From positions 124,001 through 188,000 of the forward strand of contig NC_012966.1 of NCBI RefSeq assembly GCF_000027005.1: DNA of 64,000 nucleotides, written 5' to 3'. Positions 10,213 to 20,127 of the stretch are shown piece by piece. The stretch is from Komagataella phaffii GS115 (taxonomy: Eukaryota; Ascomycota; Pichiomycetes; Pichiales; Pichiaceae). Below the pieces are notes generated by a model. That model was not told the DNA's origin, ran no database searches, and saw only the letters and a program-made list of their open reading frames with translations. The translations under genes were made by a program, and so were the position numbers. Within the stretch, counting starts at the first letter, position 1, and each line of letters begins with the position of its first letter.

Positions 10213-10977
10213 ATGGATAGTGAGTTGAGATTTCAGAGGCTGGTATTTACAAAAAGGAAGCCGACAAGATTAACATCTAAAGAGCTTCTTACCGCCAAGA
10301 ATGAATCAAAGAAAACCGGGATAACAACTACAGTAGGCAGCAGGACCAGATCCAAGGCTGGACATAATCTATTCAAAAAGCACAAGCATGAGCATGTGGC
10401 GAATACTGCAAGCAAAGTTGGGAATAATTCCACTTTTGAGGAAAGATTGGAAAAACAGAATGTCTACGATGCGGAAGAATCTCGGGCCAAGCCCTTCACT
10501 CATACGCCTGCCAACAATACTGTAAATCTCGGTGAAAAGTATAAGGAATGGGGTCCCTCCATCAATGGATACAGATTTTTAGACAAAGAGGAAAAGGTCA
10601 ATGATTACAATGTTCCAAATGTTGAAGGCCAAGATTCATACGGTTTATCATATCCAGAGGATGCAGAACCATTGACAAAACATTTGCAAACCTACGACGA
10701 ATATATCCAAAATTGGAGGGAGAACACAAGATTATATTGGCCCAACGAAGAAAACTTGTGGACTTGTGTCAGTTACGACAGTATAAAGCAATTTTTGCGT
10801 GGCAGTCAAAATCTAGCCGCTTTCAAGAAAAGACTGAAAGTCGAAAGAATACGATGGCATCCTGACAAGATGAAGCAGAATATTGACTGTAATGAGAAAG
10901 ATTTAATACTGGTTACTGAAACTTTCCAGCTGATCAACAAGTTATGGGAGGATTTTTTCAAAGTAAAACATAGTTAG
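10213..10977 (+). CDS. J-domain-like protein (NFKBIL1-type helix)
   Basis: This is a 254-residue basic protein. Near residues 205-245 it has KRLKVERIRWHPDKM followed by a second helix, carrying the HPD tripeptide that J-domains use to stimulate Hsp70 ATPase. The arrangement, with HPD late and a single following helix, resembles the partial J-like domain of NFKBIL1-family proteins more than a full DnaJ domain. The N-terminal 120 residues are charged and low in complexity. I do not recognise a named S. cerevisiae orthologue. It may act in a nuclear complex, judged only from its basic N-terminus. The gene converges on ASF1, with 77 bases between the stops. Confidence 0.6.
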   Translation: MDSELRFQRLVFTKRKPTRLTSKELLTAKNESKKTGITTTVGSRTRSKAGHNLFKKHKHEHVANTASKVGNNSTFEERLEKQNVYDAEESRAKPFTHTPANNTVNLGEKYKEWGPSINGYRFLDKEEKVNDYNVPNVEGQDSYGLSYPEDAEPLTKHLQTYDEYIQNWRENTRLYWPNEENLWTCVSYDSIKQFLRGSQNLAAFKKRLKVERIRWHPDKMKQNIDCNEKDLILVTETFQLINKLWEDFFKVKHS

Positions 10978-11054
10978 CATACATCATTAAATGACAGGTT
11001 GGTTGGCATATTATACAGGTTTAGCAAATACTATTTTCTATTATTTCACTCTTA

Positions 11055-12053
11055 TCAATCATCGACTTTACTTTCTTGGACTGTGGGTTGCGATTCACCA
11101 TCCTCTGCTGCTTCGTCTTCTCCAGCACTTTCGTCTTCGGCTCCTTCTCCGTCAACTCCTTCTTCAGCTCCATCTTCAACTCCTTCCTCGTCGGTGTCAG
11201 CGTTTGCATCTTCCTCCTCTTCTATGTCTTCGTCGTCCTCTTCAGCTTCTAGATCTTCCTCGATATCTTCTTCCTCCGCCTCAAGCTCTTCTGCTTCTTC
11301 CTCTTCCTCTTCCTCTTCCTGATTCTCAATTTTTCGCTTCTTAGAAGGAGAGTCTCCGTCTGCTGCTTCATCCTCAGTTGGGATAAGGTCAGCTTCAGCG
11401 TCATTCCCATTGTCTTCGTTTCCGTTGATTTCACCCTCACCTTCTCCATCAGCGATGTCTTCGGTGACCCTGCTAACAGAACCTTCAACCTCCTCTTCCA
11501 ATTCGTCGGCAGCATAATCTTCCTCGTCGTCCTCTTCAAGATCAACGTCGGGTTGTTCTGGTGGGAATTCATCTGGATTTTCATTCTCGTTGTCCCATAC
11601 AATGTTAAACCGCGTTACTCGAGGTTTCTCAGCCAATATATTACGAACAATATGATCAACTTGAACCTTGGCAGGTGGGTTCTCCCTCAACTCTTCAGAG
11701 TCGTACTCATTATTAACATAGTAGCCCACTCGAACGAACTCTTTCTCCTTGTAAGAGCATGAGAGCAATATGACTGTAACGGAGACTAATTCAGATGACG
11801 GTATTAGTTCTGGACTTGGAGGATCAGCTGTGAAAAGGAACTTGTTGACCCCAACTGGAACCGGACCCACTAAGATGGAATCCAGCTCTTGGTCGTGATC
11901 CAATGATTTTGAAGACCCGACATACGTGAGTTTCCACTCTAAATCTTCCTTTAAAGGCTCCAGACACTCAAACGTAATCTCGAACTCATAAGCATCCGTG
12001 AACTTGGCAGGGTTATTCAATACATTTACTCCAAGTAAGGATACAAGCGACAT
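11055..12053 (-). CDS. ASF1: Histone H3-H4 chaperone Asf1
   Basis: Asf1 hands H3-H4 dimers to CAF-1 and HIR during replication-coupled and replication-independent nucleosome assembly. The first 155 residues are the conserved immunoglobulin-like core. It begins [31 protein letters not shown] and includes [12 protein letters not shown] and [13 protein letters not shown]. The remaining 175 residues are an extremely acidic tail with runs of Glu and Asp, as in other budding yeasts but longer than in S. cerevisiae Asf1 (279 residues in all). The antisense of the tail produces spurious Ser-rich open frames. An MCB-type ACGCGT lies about 100 bases upstream of the ATG. Confidence 0.95.
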   Translation of the reverse strand: MSLVSLLGVNVLNNPAKFTDAYEFEITFECLEPLKEDLEWKLTYVGSSKSLDHDQELDSILVGPVPVGVNKFLFTADPPSPELIPSSELVSVTVILLSCSYKEKEFVRVGYYVNNEYDSEELRENPPAKVQVDHIVRNILAEKPRVTRFNIVWDNENENPDEFPPEQPDVDLEEDDEEDYAADELEEEVEGSVSRVTEDIADGEGEGEINGNEDNGNDAEADLIPTEDEAADGDSPSKKRKIENQEEEEEEEEAEELEAEEEDIEEDLEAEEDDEDIEEEEDANADTDEEGVEDGAEEGVDGEGAEDESAGEDEAAEDGESQPTVQESKVDD

Positions 12054-12155
12054 TTCAATTGGATTATACTGGTATTGTCTGTGACCGTGACTTATAGAGG
12101 TCCGGTGTAGTGTGGTGCGTCCGTAATGTATCTTAAGTCGCCTTGAATAATTCTG

Positions 12156-12161
12156 ACGCGT
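12156..12161. promoter_or_regulatory. MCB-like ACGCGT between ASF1 and 12388 gene
   Basis: A perfect MluI cell-cycle box core, ACGCGT, lies in the 334-base divergent region (12054-12387), 103 bases from the ASF1 ATG. MBF uses this site for G1/S genes in yeasts. The rest of the region holds a T-rich tract at 12302-12312 and no further gene that I can support. Confidence 0.45.
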
Positions 12162-12387
12162 TAGCTAACAGTCTTTCTCGAATCCAGATGTCAGATGTAC
12201 TACCAGCACTTTATCTTTATCGAGCTTTCCCCATAGGGAAATTGATAAATAGCTTCTTTTCTGATCCGTATCTAACATTTGCTACACTCCTTCCCCAAGA
12301 GTTTTTTTTTTTGATCGTTAATTCTATAGCATTTTAGTTTCACTGTTGTTATTGCGGCAAATCACCCACCTTGAGAGGCTTCTTTTA

Positions 12388-13503
12388 ATGCAAAGCCCGA
12401 GTAAAGCCAACATCAATTTAAGTGGAACTGATCCGTTAGATGGAATCTTGAAAACAACAACTGATCCGTCTAACTGGCGGTTCACGGAGTCATCCCTGAT
12501 CCAAGCATTAATCCTGAAGAAGGAACAAGAGCGTACAAAACAGGAATATTATCGCGTGGAATCGTTGAATCGAACATTAGAAATTTTGAGGCTGGCCTGT
12601 CATGCCCGAATTCCACCTCATTTGATTCCTACTCTGATTTCAGGTAACCCAGGGGCAGCAACTCAATCAACAATGGCTGCTGCTGGTGCTTCAGCTTCAG
12701 AAAAAGTATCCCCAAAGGGCGATGAAGTAGCCAGATCTCAGTACAAGTTTGGAAACTCCAGTCAGATTCCGATGCCAAGAGGGCCAAATCTAGGCGCAGT
12801 TCCTCTGAAAGATGTACCAAATCACCAGAGAAAGTTATCCCCAGCAAGGGTGGGCAGAGATGCCGTAGCCTCATTAGGGATTAACGATCCAGGGCGCGTC
12901 AATGGAATACATCCTCGCCAAGATATCTCTCACCAGAAATCATCCTCACTGCCTCCTAAAGTGAGCATTCCGGAACTTTCGACAGTAGATTTCCATAATC
13001 AAGAGAATCTCCGCAACAAGTTGATAAACTCCAATGGAAAAGAGCAGGGCATGGTATCCACCCACCAACTGATTCAATTTCATCATTGGACCCCAGATAA
13101 AGACACCGAGGCTGAAATAACCCCCAACAAACGTAGAAGATCATCACTGGTTTTTGAATCTCCTGATAGTACAATAGCCGACAGGGATGAATACAGCTTC
13201 TTAGGTGAGACGCCAAGTAAAGGAGCAACTTCCATTCAGAGAACATCATCCTTGAATCCCAAGAAGTTCAACAGACAACATCATACAAGAACCAGATCGG
13301 ATACATCTATAATACGTCAAATCAAACAGGAAGAGAAGAACGAGAACATTTTAAATGCCAATGGAGTTTCCCCAGATGGCACTTCTACACGTTCTTCTTC
13401 TATATCCACCACTGCCAGTTCAATAAATTTTCCACCGACTACGAAAGGAGCAAACAATAGACCAACTCCCCGATTTCCTAATAATATTCTAAGCGGTACA
13501 TGA
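12388..13503 (+). CDS. Unassigned fungal protein with N-terminal helical domain
   Basis: I do not recognise this 371-residue protein. Residues 25-90 hold a compact, conserved-looking block (DPSNWRFTESSLIQALILKK, then a charged helix and ACHARIPPHLIPTLISG). The rest is low-complexity, rich in Ser, Pro, Asn and basic residues, with patches such as TPNKRRRSSLVFESPDS that look like phosphorylation sites and a nuclear localisation signal. The start is the first ATG in frame; an upstream TTG at 12346 extends the frame only as far as an in-frame stop at 12319. A nuclear regulator is a reasonable guess, no more. Its stop is one base away from the convergent SHQ1 stop. Confidence 0.65.
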   Translation: MQSPSKANINLSGTDPLDGILKTTTDPSNWRFTESSLIQALILKKEQERTKQEYYRVESLNRTLEILRLACHARIPPHLIPTLISGNPGAATQSTMAAAGASASEKVSPKGDEVARSQYKFGNSSQIPMPRGPNLGAVPLKDVPNHQRKLSPARVGRDAVASLGINDPGRVNGIHPRQDISHQKSSSLPPKVSIPELSTVDFHNQENLRNKLINSNGKEQGMVSTHQLIQFHHWTPDKDTEAEITPNKRRRSSLVFESPDSTIADRDEYSFLGETPSKGATSIQRTSSLNPKKFNRQHHTRTRSDTSIIRQIKQEEKNENILNANGVSPDGTSTRSSSISTTASSINFPPTTKGANNRPTPRFPNNILSGT

Positions 13504-13504
13504 T

Positions 13505-15034
13505 CTACGTATTCACAGATTCCTTTGCAAATTGCTCAATTTCGTCTATGGAGATCGGTTCTAGTTCATCGCTCTGAGGGTCAAGCGTCTTCTCAAAGAC
13601 AATCTCGCCCTTACTTAACTGTGATACCTGCTTTTTGAGCTCATGGGCTATATTTCTCAACACAAACTCATCACAGATATCGGATAAAGCCCAATTACTC
13701 AAATCATCAAGCCAGATCATTTTATACACATAGTACACGTCATGAAATCGAAATAGTTCTCTGATTGCCAGTAGATATTTCAACACTTGACGCTTGCCGC
13801 TTCTGAGAACATAGTAAACATCATCCCATGTCTTCAATATCAGGTCATAATTTCGATGTAATGGATAGCACAAAGCTCTGCGGATGCTTGTTAACACGAC
13901 GACTTTCAACATATTTGTTTCGGTCCAATTATTGGACTGAATTAATTGAGTATCTAGACAACTTAATTGAGGAGATAGTTTGCCAATTGTCCAGGCACTT
14001 TCTATATTGATTTCACCTAGATTCTCTCGCAATTCGAAACAATAGGCGAATAGCAGGGATAGAGTAGTGTAGTATATAGGCCTAGGGTCACTGATCAAGT
14101 AAGACCGTCTGGGAAGGTCGATTGTCTGTTCCTGCTCTTTCTGGGAAAGTTGTAGTTGCATTATATTTTCTATTGGTTGTCCATTGCGCTTCGCCTCCTG
14201 TTGCTTCTTATTCCAACGAAGGAAACTTTTCGTTACGGGAGAGACCCAGGCAAGGGCATCTTTTAATCCAGAATCTTCTTCTTCCGAGTTCAAAGTATTG
14301 GCCAACATAAAATTGGATGCGTAATATTCAATATCAAACTTGATGTTCTCTTTGATCAGCCTTTCCATTATTCTATCATCGGCATTCATTGTATCGGGGT
14401 CTGACAGTTCGTTAATATCATTCCCGTTCGCCAACGACGCAGCCATAGCATTTTCATATTGGTTGTTGAACCCGTATTTCATTGAGCTGACCTGAACTTT
14501 GGTATCTGGAGTTGGCATTTTCTGTTCAATCTCAAAATCAAATTGTTCCATAGTTGGGGGAGTTACAGAAGAGCCACCGATCTCTTGAATTAGGGGACCT
14601 TTTGGATTAGCTTTCACCGTCGATTCCTCTTGCGCTTTTGAAGGAATTGTTCCCGTAACAACAGTATTCACTTCCTTCAATAACGCGTTATCGTTATCAT
14701 TTGGATTAGAATTAGTATTAGCAGTGTGTTCGTTGACTCTTGCCAGTAACTTGGCACTCAAGTCTAAATCTTTGAAGTCTTCCTTTGGGTTGAGTTTGGG
14801 GATCTTGATAGCAATCTTTTCATCTTTGGATACGAATTCAGCTTTGGCCCGTTCATCATCAACTAAAGACCCTGGTAGTCTCAATCTAAGATAATATGGT
14901 TGGAGAGAGAAGATGAACAGATTGTCATCCACTACCATTTCTATGTTCTGAGATTTGAACCTAATGTTTGATATTTTAATATCAATGAAAACGAACTCAT
15001 CATCTTGCGTCACTGTGAAAAATGGGGTAATCAT
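13505..15034 (-). CDS. SHQ1: H/ACA snoRNP assembly chaperone Shq1
   Basis: Shq1 holds the pseudouridine synthase Cbf5 before its assembly into H/ACA snoRNPs. The protein starts MITPFFTVTQDDEFVFIDIK, the CS-like (p23/Hsp20-fold) domain, with YYLRLRLPGSLVDDE at about 50. The C-terminal half carries the Shq1-specific helical domain (for example YLISDPRPIYYTTLSLLFAY and LKTWDDVYYVLRSGKRQVLK). The chosen ATG gives 509 residues against 507 in S. cerevisiae and aligns its first residues. The frame extends 31 codons further upstream into a poly-Phe run encoded by a T tract, which is not expected to be translated. It is divergent from DPH1. Confidence 0.93.
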   Translation of the reverse strand: MITPFFTVTQDDEFVFIDIKISNIRFKSQNIEMVVDDNLFIFSLQPYYLRLRLPGSLVDDERAKAEFVSKDEKIAIKIPKLNPKEDFKDLDLSAKLLARVNEHTANTNSNPNDNDNALLKEVNTVVTGTIPSKAQEESTVKANPKGPLIQEIGGSSVTPPTMEQFDFEIEQKMPTPDTKVQVSSMKYGFNNQYENAMAASLANGNDINELSDPDTMNADDRIMERLIKENIKFDIEYYASNFMLANTLNSEEEDSGLKDALAWVSPVTKSFLRWNKKQQEAKRNGQPIENIMQLQLSQKEQEQTIDLPRRSYLISDPRPIYYTTLSLLFAYCFELRENLGEINIESAWTIGKLSPQLSCLDTQLIQSNNWTETNMLKVVVLTSIRRALCYPLHRNYDLILKTWDDVYYVLRSGKRQVLKYLLAIRELFRFHDVYYVYKMIWLDDLSNWALSDICDEFVLRNIAHELKKQVSQLSKGEIVFEKTLDPQSDELEPISIDEIEQFAKESVNT

Positions 15035-15092
15035 GGTGCTGTCTCTACTGAGAAGACCTTTGGCTTTATCAGAATAAATCTTATATGGTGAG

Positions 15093-15109
15093 AAAAAAAA
15101 AAAAAAAAA
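15093..15109. repeat. Poly(dA:dT) tract of 17
   Basis: An uninterrupted run of 17 A lies in the 103-base space between the divergent SHQ1 and DPH1 starts. Such tracts disfavour nucleosomes and often mark shared yeast promoters. Confidence 0.8.
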
Positions 15110-15137
15110 TAAGATAGATAGAAACATTTCTAATCAG

Positions 15138-16412
15138 ATGCCAGACATTAAACCAAGAAGAAGATTTGGTGGGAAGAAAAGTCTGGAGGGAGCTTCTGTG
15201 AAGCCTGAAGAGCCAACCTCTGGTTTGGTGAAGAAAAGAAAACCGAAAACAGTTGGTCGAATTATGAATCAGATTCCAGAAGACATTCTGAACAACGAAG
15301 ACCTCAACAACTCCATCAAGCTGTTACCATCTAACTACAATTTTGAAATCCACAAAACGGTCTGGAATATTAAGAAACAAAACGCCAAACGAGTGGCTTT
15401 GCAAATGCCTGAAGGGTTGTTGATATACTCTCTCATTATTGCTGATATCCTTGAACAATTCTGTGATTGTGAAATACTGGTAATGGGGGATGTCTCCTAT
15501 GGAGCCTGTTGCATAGACGATTACACTGCAAGATCCTTGGACTGCGATTTTATTGTACACTACGCCCATTCATGCTTGGTTCCTATTGATATCACAGCGA
15601 TTAAAGTTTTGTATGTGTTTGTAACTATCACCATTGATGAAAAACACTTGGAATCTACCATCAGGAGGAATTTCGAACACGGAACTCGATTGGCCGTGTT
15701 TGGTACCATTCAATTCAATCCGGCCATACATGCGCTGAAGGGTAAGCTGTTGGAACAAAAATATGATACCGGTAACGAATGCGATTCGAAGATCATATAC
15801 GCCATTCCTCCACAGACCATGCCATTATCGAAGGGTGAAGTGCTGGGTTGTACTTCTGCCAGGTTGAACAAGGAACAATATGACGGAATGATTTATGTCG
15901 GAGATGGAAGATTTCACCTGGAGAGTGCTATGATTCACAATCCAGAGATACCTGCTTACAGATATGACCCATATTCTCGTAAGTTTACCAGAGAGTATTA
16001 TGACCAACAAGAAATGAATAGAGTGAGAGAAGATGCGATAAACGTTGCCGCAAGAGCTAAAACAATCGGACTGATACTAGGAGCTTTAGGAAGACAGGGA
16101 TCCCCTCAAACGTTAGCCACATTGGAGGAAAAACTCAAAGCCAAGGGTTTGACGGTGGTCAAAATAATTCTTTCAGAGATTTTTCCCTTGAAATTAGCCA
16201 TGTTTGATGGAATTGATGCGTTCGTCCAAGTGGCATGTCCCAGATTAAGCATAGACTGGGGCTATGCGTTCAGTCGTCCACTGCTAACTCCCTATGAATG
16301 CATGGTGATGCTTGAACAGGACAAGATGTGGAAATCAAATTATTATCCCATGGACTATTATCATAAAGACGGCTATGGGAGAGGAAAAGTTCCCGACCAT
16401 TCAGATTTATAG
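15138..16412 (+). CDS. DPH1: Diphthamide synthesis protein Dph1
   Basis: Dph1, with Dph2, forms a radical-SAM-like iron-sulfur enzyme that starts diphthamide synthesis on histidine 699 of elongation factor 2 by transferring a 3-amino-3-carboxypropyl group. The 424-residue length matches S. cerevisiae (425). The three cluster cysteines are visible in GDVSYGACCIDD, EVLGCTSARL and VQVACPRLSIDWG. ALQMPEGLL and DFIVHYAHSCLVP are further family signatures. The N-terminus is basic and disordered. The gene converges on COG6, with 25 bases between the stops. Confidence 0.94.
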   Translation: MPDIKPRRRFGGKKSLEGASVKPEEPTSGLVKKRKPKTVGRIMNQIPEDILNNEDLNNSIKLLPSNYNFEIHKTVWNIKKQNAKRVALQMPEGLLIYSLIIADILEQFCDCEILVMGDVSYGACCIDDYTARSLDCDFIVHYAHSCLVPIDITAIKVLYVFVTITIDEKHLESTIRRNFEHGTRLAVFGTIQFNPAIHALKGKLLEQKYDTGNECDSKIIYAIPPQTMPLSKGEVLGCTSARLNKEQYDGMIYVGDGRFHLESAMIHNPEIPAYRYDPYSRKFTREYYDQQEMNRVREDAINVAARAKTIGLILGALGRQGSPQTLATLEEKLKAKGLTVVKIILSEIFPLKLAMFDGIDAFVQVACPRLSIDWGYAFSRPLLTPYECMVMLEQDKMWKSNYYPMDYYHKDGYGRGKVPDHSDL

Positions 16413-16437
16413 TGTTCTTATTTATTTATTAATTATA

Positions 16438-18852
16438 TCATGACTCTTCAATATCCGGCTTTTGCTTTATGTAGGCACTCTCGCAACTAAGTAAGGTAGC
16501 AACCTCCATGTCATCCCATCTGAGACATCCTTCACTGGCTTTCAAATATTCCTTCACGATCAACGATAATTTGAAATAAAAGTTGACAAAATCCACAGAG
16601 GAGTTTTGAATGATAGAGTTAACAAGCGTGGGAGGTAATAGATACAACAATCGCTCCTCTTGGTAATCAATTAATGCAATTGGAAGAAAATCTTGAAGGC
16701 GATCTGATATTTCTTTGAATTTGTCACCATTGAATAGTGAGTTCTCCGTAATTGGTTCATAAACGGAGACGTCAAAGAAATCTTCCCTAGTTGAGGATAT
16801 CATGTTGACAAGGTTGTGAATATCATATAACCCTGATTGTTTGAGAAGATAAGTGTACTGAATTTCGGTCAATTTTGATTCGCATTCCTTTATCATTACC
16901 TCTAATCGATCCAGTTTCTCCTTAAAGATGTTCAGGGTCACAATTTTGGAATAAACAAAATCGTAACAGTTTGATTTGAAAATCAATATCTCTCTAGCAT
17001 CATTCAATTTATTCTGAGCTATTTGTTTCTCGATAAGTTGAATGATTTGTTCAAAACAGTATTTGAGTAAATCCTCATACAGTTCTTTGGCATTTGTCAC
17101 CTTTTCATTATCAAAGATGGGAAGTACGTCACCATAGAAATTGATCAACCAATCAGGCACAGCTAGCTCAGGTGTGATTTCTTCAATGTAATGAGTTTCT
17201 GAAACAAAGTTGTGGTTTGTACCATCTAGTTGTTCATCTTCATTATAATATGACATGCTCTCATTGGCAGTCCGCTCTATGTTTTTAAGTTTAATGTTGA
17301 TTGAACTTTGAATCTTACCCAAAGCCGAAACTTTTAAAGAGTTGATTGTACTCAAAAGGGCATTCTTAGAACCTAAAGTTTTTTCAAGCATCATGGAATA
17401 AAGTGAGAGCAGGTCATAAAAAGCTTGGATCGCTGTCAGCTTAGACTCATTTCTGATGATCTGTTCAATCTTTAAATTCAGGGGGGTAGCTAGAGATTCG
17501 ATGTTCTTTGAAACAATTGACTCTACGAGTGTTGTCAAAACGATATTATCTTTCTCCTCATCTTGCAAACTGAACAAGCTTTCGACGGTTTCTCTTTCAT
17601 TAACAATTGTGCCATGAATATAAGCAAGTAAATCTCCGAGAAACCTTTCTGAATCATATGCGGAAAGGAACAATGGTTTATTAACATCCCTTTCGTTTCT
17701 TGATGCTGAATCTGCATAACCATTCAATTGTATTTGGAACTCGTCAAGCAAAGACTTTGACCTTGATTCGACTATTTGGTTGGTGATTCCAGAGAGCTGC
17801 TCCGGGTATCTTTCGGAAATGAAGAGTATAGATCTTTTCAGGAATGCCTTATCCTCTATGGAGGCGGAGGTATTGTTGGACGAACTTAACCTAGAAAAAT
17901 GTTTGGTGACAAATGTCGACAATCTGTCGATGGCATTATTGGAAAGCTTTTTCATGTCGTTCATAATATTAATACCCACAGTAGCATTCTCCATGGTTAA
18001 CAAAATTGAACAATCATCATGAATTGACTCAGCTTTTTTCAGTATTTCTAGAAAGGAATCGTCAATTTCACCAAACTCTAATTGATGTGCTTCGAAATGG
18101 GAGAGAGTATAGCGGTTCTGGAAATTCTGCAAAAGCTTCTTTTTGATGGAAATAATCTTGGAAGTTGCATGCAACTCGTGTATGGAATTATCCAACCTAG
18201 TGGTATCTTCAACTCTAGAGGACAACTTTTCAGTGATTTGATTGTTGAGCTCGTTCATTTCATTCAAGTCACTTTCAATCTGGCCCAAGGTCTTTCTTAA
18301 GGGTTGCAATTGTTTCAAGAAATTGAAGTTGGCATCTACAACATCATGTTCAATGTCGTTACGCAACTTTCTTCTAGCAAGGTTTCCAACAAAACTTGGG
18401 TCAGTAACTTTGTCGTATTCATGCGCCGTATCTTCTTTTATTTTCTTCTCCACAATGGAGAGTAGTTCCTTGGTTGAAGGGTCGTAATTAGTATTATTGA
18501 GCACTCTGCTCAGTCTGTTGCTCAAAACAGTGGACACCGAAGGTTGTTCATCGCTGGTGGTTCTGATTGATTTATTAGTGGTGTGCTGGTTAACCAGATC
18601 CAGAGACTGATTGGCGTATTTATAAGCCCTCTGCCCGTCATTGGAGATCGATTGTGAGTCGTCGACATCGTCAACTGAATTGGTGTCATTTTTCAGACTT
18701 TTCAGAATGCTCATTTTGGAGAATTTTTTAGTCAAATCATCTTTGTACGAGTTTAAGTTTGACAAATTGAATGGTGGTTCGGGCTCTGCAGGCAATGGGT
18801 CATCAAATGTGCCACTAGGGGTAGCATCTGAGTACTCATATACAAAGTCCAT
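16438..18852 (-). CDS. COG6: Conserved oligomeric Golgi subunit 6
   Basis: Cog6 belongs to lobe B of the COG complex, which tethers vesicles in retrograde traffic within the Golgi. The 804-residue protein has an acidic N-terminus and a long coiled-coil region. It carries the block SKIISIKKKLLQNFQNRYTL, then ESIHDDCSILLTMENATVGI, which matches the Cog6 pattern of a coiled helix followed by KxxHxDxxxLL. S. cerevisiae Cog6 has 839 residues. The ATG at 18852 (MDFVYEYSDATP) is preferred. An in-frame ATG 111 bases upstream would add 37 residues of unrelated, non-acidic sequence that looks like leader. COG3 was considered, but the helical block fits Cog6 better. Confidence 0.85.
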   Translation of the reverse strand: MDFVYEYSDATPSGTFDDPLPAEPEPPFNLSNLNSYKDDLTKKFSKMSILKSLKNDTNSVDDVDDSQSISNDGQRAYKYANQSLDLVNQHTTNKSIRTTSDEQPSVSTVLSNRLSRVLNNTNYDPSTKELLSIVEKKIKEDTAHEYDKVTDPSFVGNLARRKLRNDIEHDVVDANFNFLKQLQPLRKTLGQIESDLNEMNELNNQITEKLSSRVEDTTRLDNSIHELHATSKIISIKKKLLQNFQNRYTLSHFEAHQLEFGEIDDSFLEILKKAESIHDDCSILLTMENATVGINIMNDMKKLSNNAIDRLSTFVTKHFSRLSSSNNTSASIEDKAFLKRSILFISERYPEQLSGITNQIVESRSKSLLDEFQIQLNGYADSASRNERDVNKPLFLSAYDSERFLGDLLAYIHGTIVNERETVESLFSLQDEEKDNIVLTTLVESIVSKNIESLATPLNLKIEQIIRNESKLTAIQAFYDLLSLYSMMLEKTLGSKNALLSTINSLKVSALGKIQSSINIKLKNIERTANESMSYYNEDEQLDGTNHNFVSETHYIEEITPELAVPDWLINFYGDVLPIFDNEKVTNAKELYEDLLKYCFEQIIQLIEKQIAQNKLNDAREILIFKSNCYDFVYSKIVTLNIFKEKLDRLEVMIKECESKLTEIQYTYLLKQSGLYDIHNLVNMISSTREDFFDVSVYEPITENSLFNGDKFKEISDRLQDFLPIALIDYQEERLLYLLPPTLVNSIIQNSSVDFVNFYFKLSLIVKEYLKASEGCLRWDDMEVATLLSCESAYIKQKPDIEES

Positions 18853-20127
18853 GTTGGTTGAGTGAAGATTGAAGGCGCGAGCATAGTAAAGTACATCAGC
18901 GCTCGCAGGTGCAAGGGCAAGTCGGAGAGTGCGATGGGGTGGAAGGACCAAAACGCAGTTCACAAGTCGGACCAGGAATTTCCAAGATGGTCCTTGAAGA
19001 GCGGGAGAAGAATTCTGGCTCTTGTTCGTGTTCTTGTTGCGGTGTGTGGGTTTGCATGGTGGTAATAAATTTGTATACTGGTAAATTGGCTGTAGGCCCC
19101 AATTCAGTCACAGTTATTTGGTGAAATTTTCCCAATTATTTGCTCCATCTCATGAAATGCACCATCCCAAATAGGATTAGGCCCGGTGGTGCTGCATTGT
19201 TCACTCGGACGCATTTTGGTGATTAGAGTTTACTATCTCATGATTACCAACTGATTTGCTGAGAATGCGTCTTGACCCTTGATGATCCTCGCAGTTGAAT
19301 CCCGCCTAGCCGCATCCACGGACGCCGAACGAATTAAATTGTCTCCTTAACTATCTCCCGGTCTGCTTCGGTCTCTTTCTGGCACTGATATGTAATCTTA
19401 TTCTCCGCATTTTGTCGCCAAACAAAAACTGAAAAATTACCACGAACGCACTAAACAACCACATCGCTCACCAACGCTAGACACCCTCATCCCTGGTGGT
19501 ATTCACTCACCCTCTGCCGGACCACAGGCTCAGTTTGACGTGTCTCATGTCGGACTAAACCGATCTATTGTGTTGCCTGATTCATATCTCCGTCTTGCCC
19601 TATTCAGACTGTGGTTTTCCCTACATATACAGATTATGCAATAGAATAATATATCCAAAAAAGAAAATACAAACAAGCAGATTAAGGATGCGCCGCACCA
19701 GGTGCGGTAATTGAAAAACTCTAAACAAACATAAGCACGTGCGCGTTGTATTGTAATACTTGCTGCCCACGAGCTCACAGCCTCCATGCCTCAGCGATTC
19801 ACTGACTCTCGGATTCATCCCCTCAGCAATAGTGCAACTAAGACCAGCCTAGCAAACTTGCTAACAGGTTTCACATAGCCCTGGTCATCATCGGAAAGTG
19901 GCCCTATTATCTCCCAATTTCAAAGCTCTTTGTTATGACGTAGTGTAAGCAGTCCTTATCTATCTATGTACAGTTTCGCACCTACATCGCCTATCCCACA
20001 ACATCTCGTGACTTTGGAAAAAAAACAATCATATTAATACACAGATATCACACTCTTGCTCTCTTTTCTCTTACCTGCTTATTCATCCAGTTCTACCCAT
20101 TCACACCAACCCTAACTAGTCCGATTT
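18853..20127. promoter_or_regulatory. Long divergent intergenic region COG6 / PIN-like transporter
   Basis: These 1.3 kb hold no gene that I can support. There is a perfect 7-bp inverted repeat with a one-base centre, CCGCACC-A-GGTGCGG, at 19693-19707. It also reads as CCG-N9-CGG, a layout used by zinc-cluster (Zn2Cys6) regulators. The 150 bases before the transporter ATG are C/T-rich on the plus strand. Open frames of 60-80 codons around 19545-19818 and 18896-19135 show no conserved features. Confidence 0.5.

Noticed and set aside
10991..11344. Ser/Leu-rich open frames on the plus strand
   Set aside because: Antisense of the Glu/Asp-rich ASF1 tail; low-complexity artefact.
12143..12337. 64-codon frame ending before the gene at 12388
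   Set aside because: No conserved features and no clear splice route into the downstream frame.
19545..19818. Two overlapping 65-80 codon frames on the minus strand
   Set aside because: No conserved domain; hydrophobic stretch arises from a T-rich strand in a promoter region.
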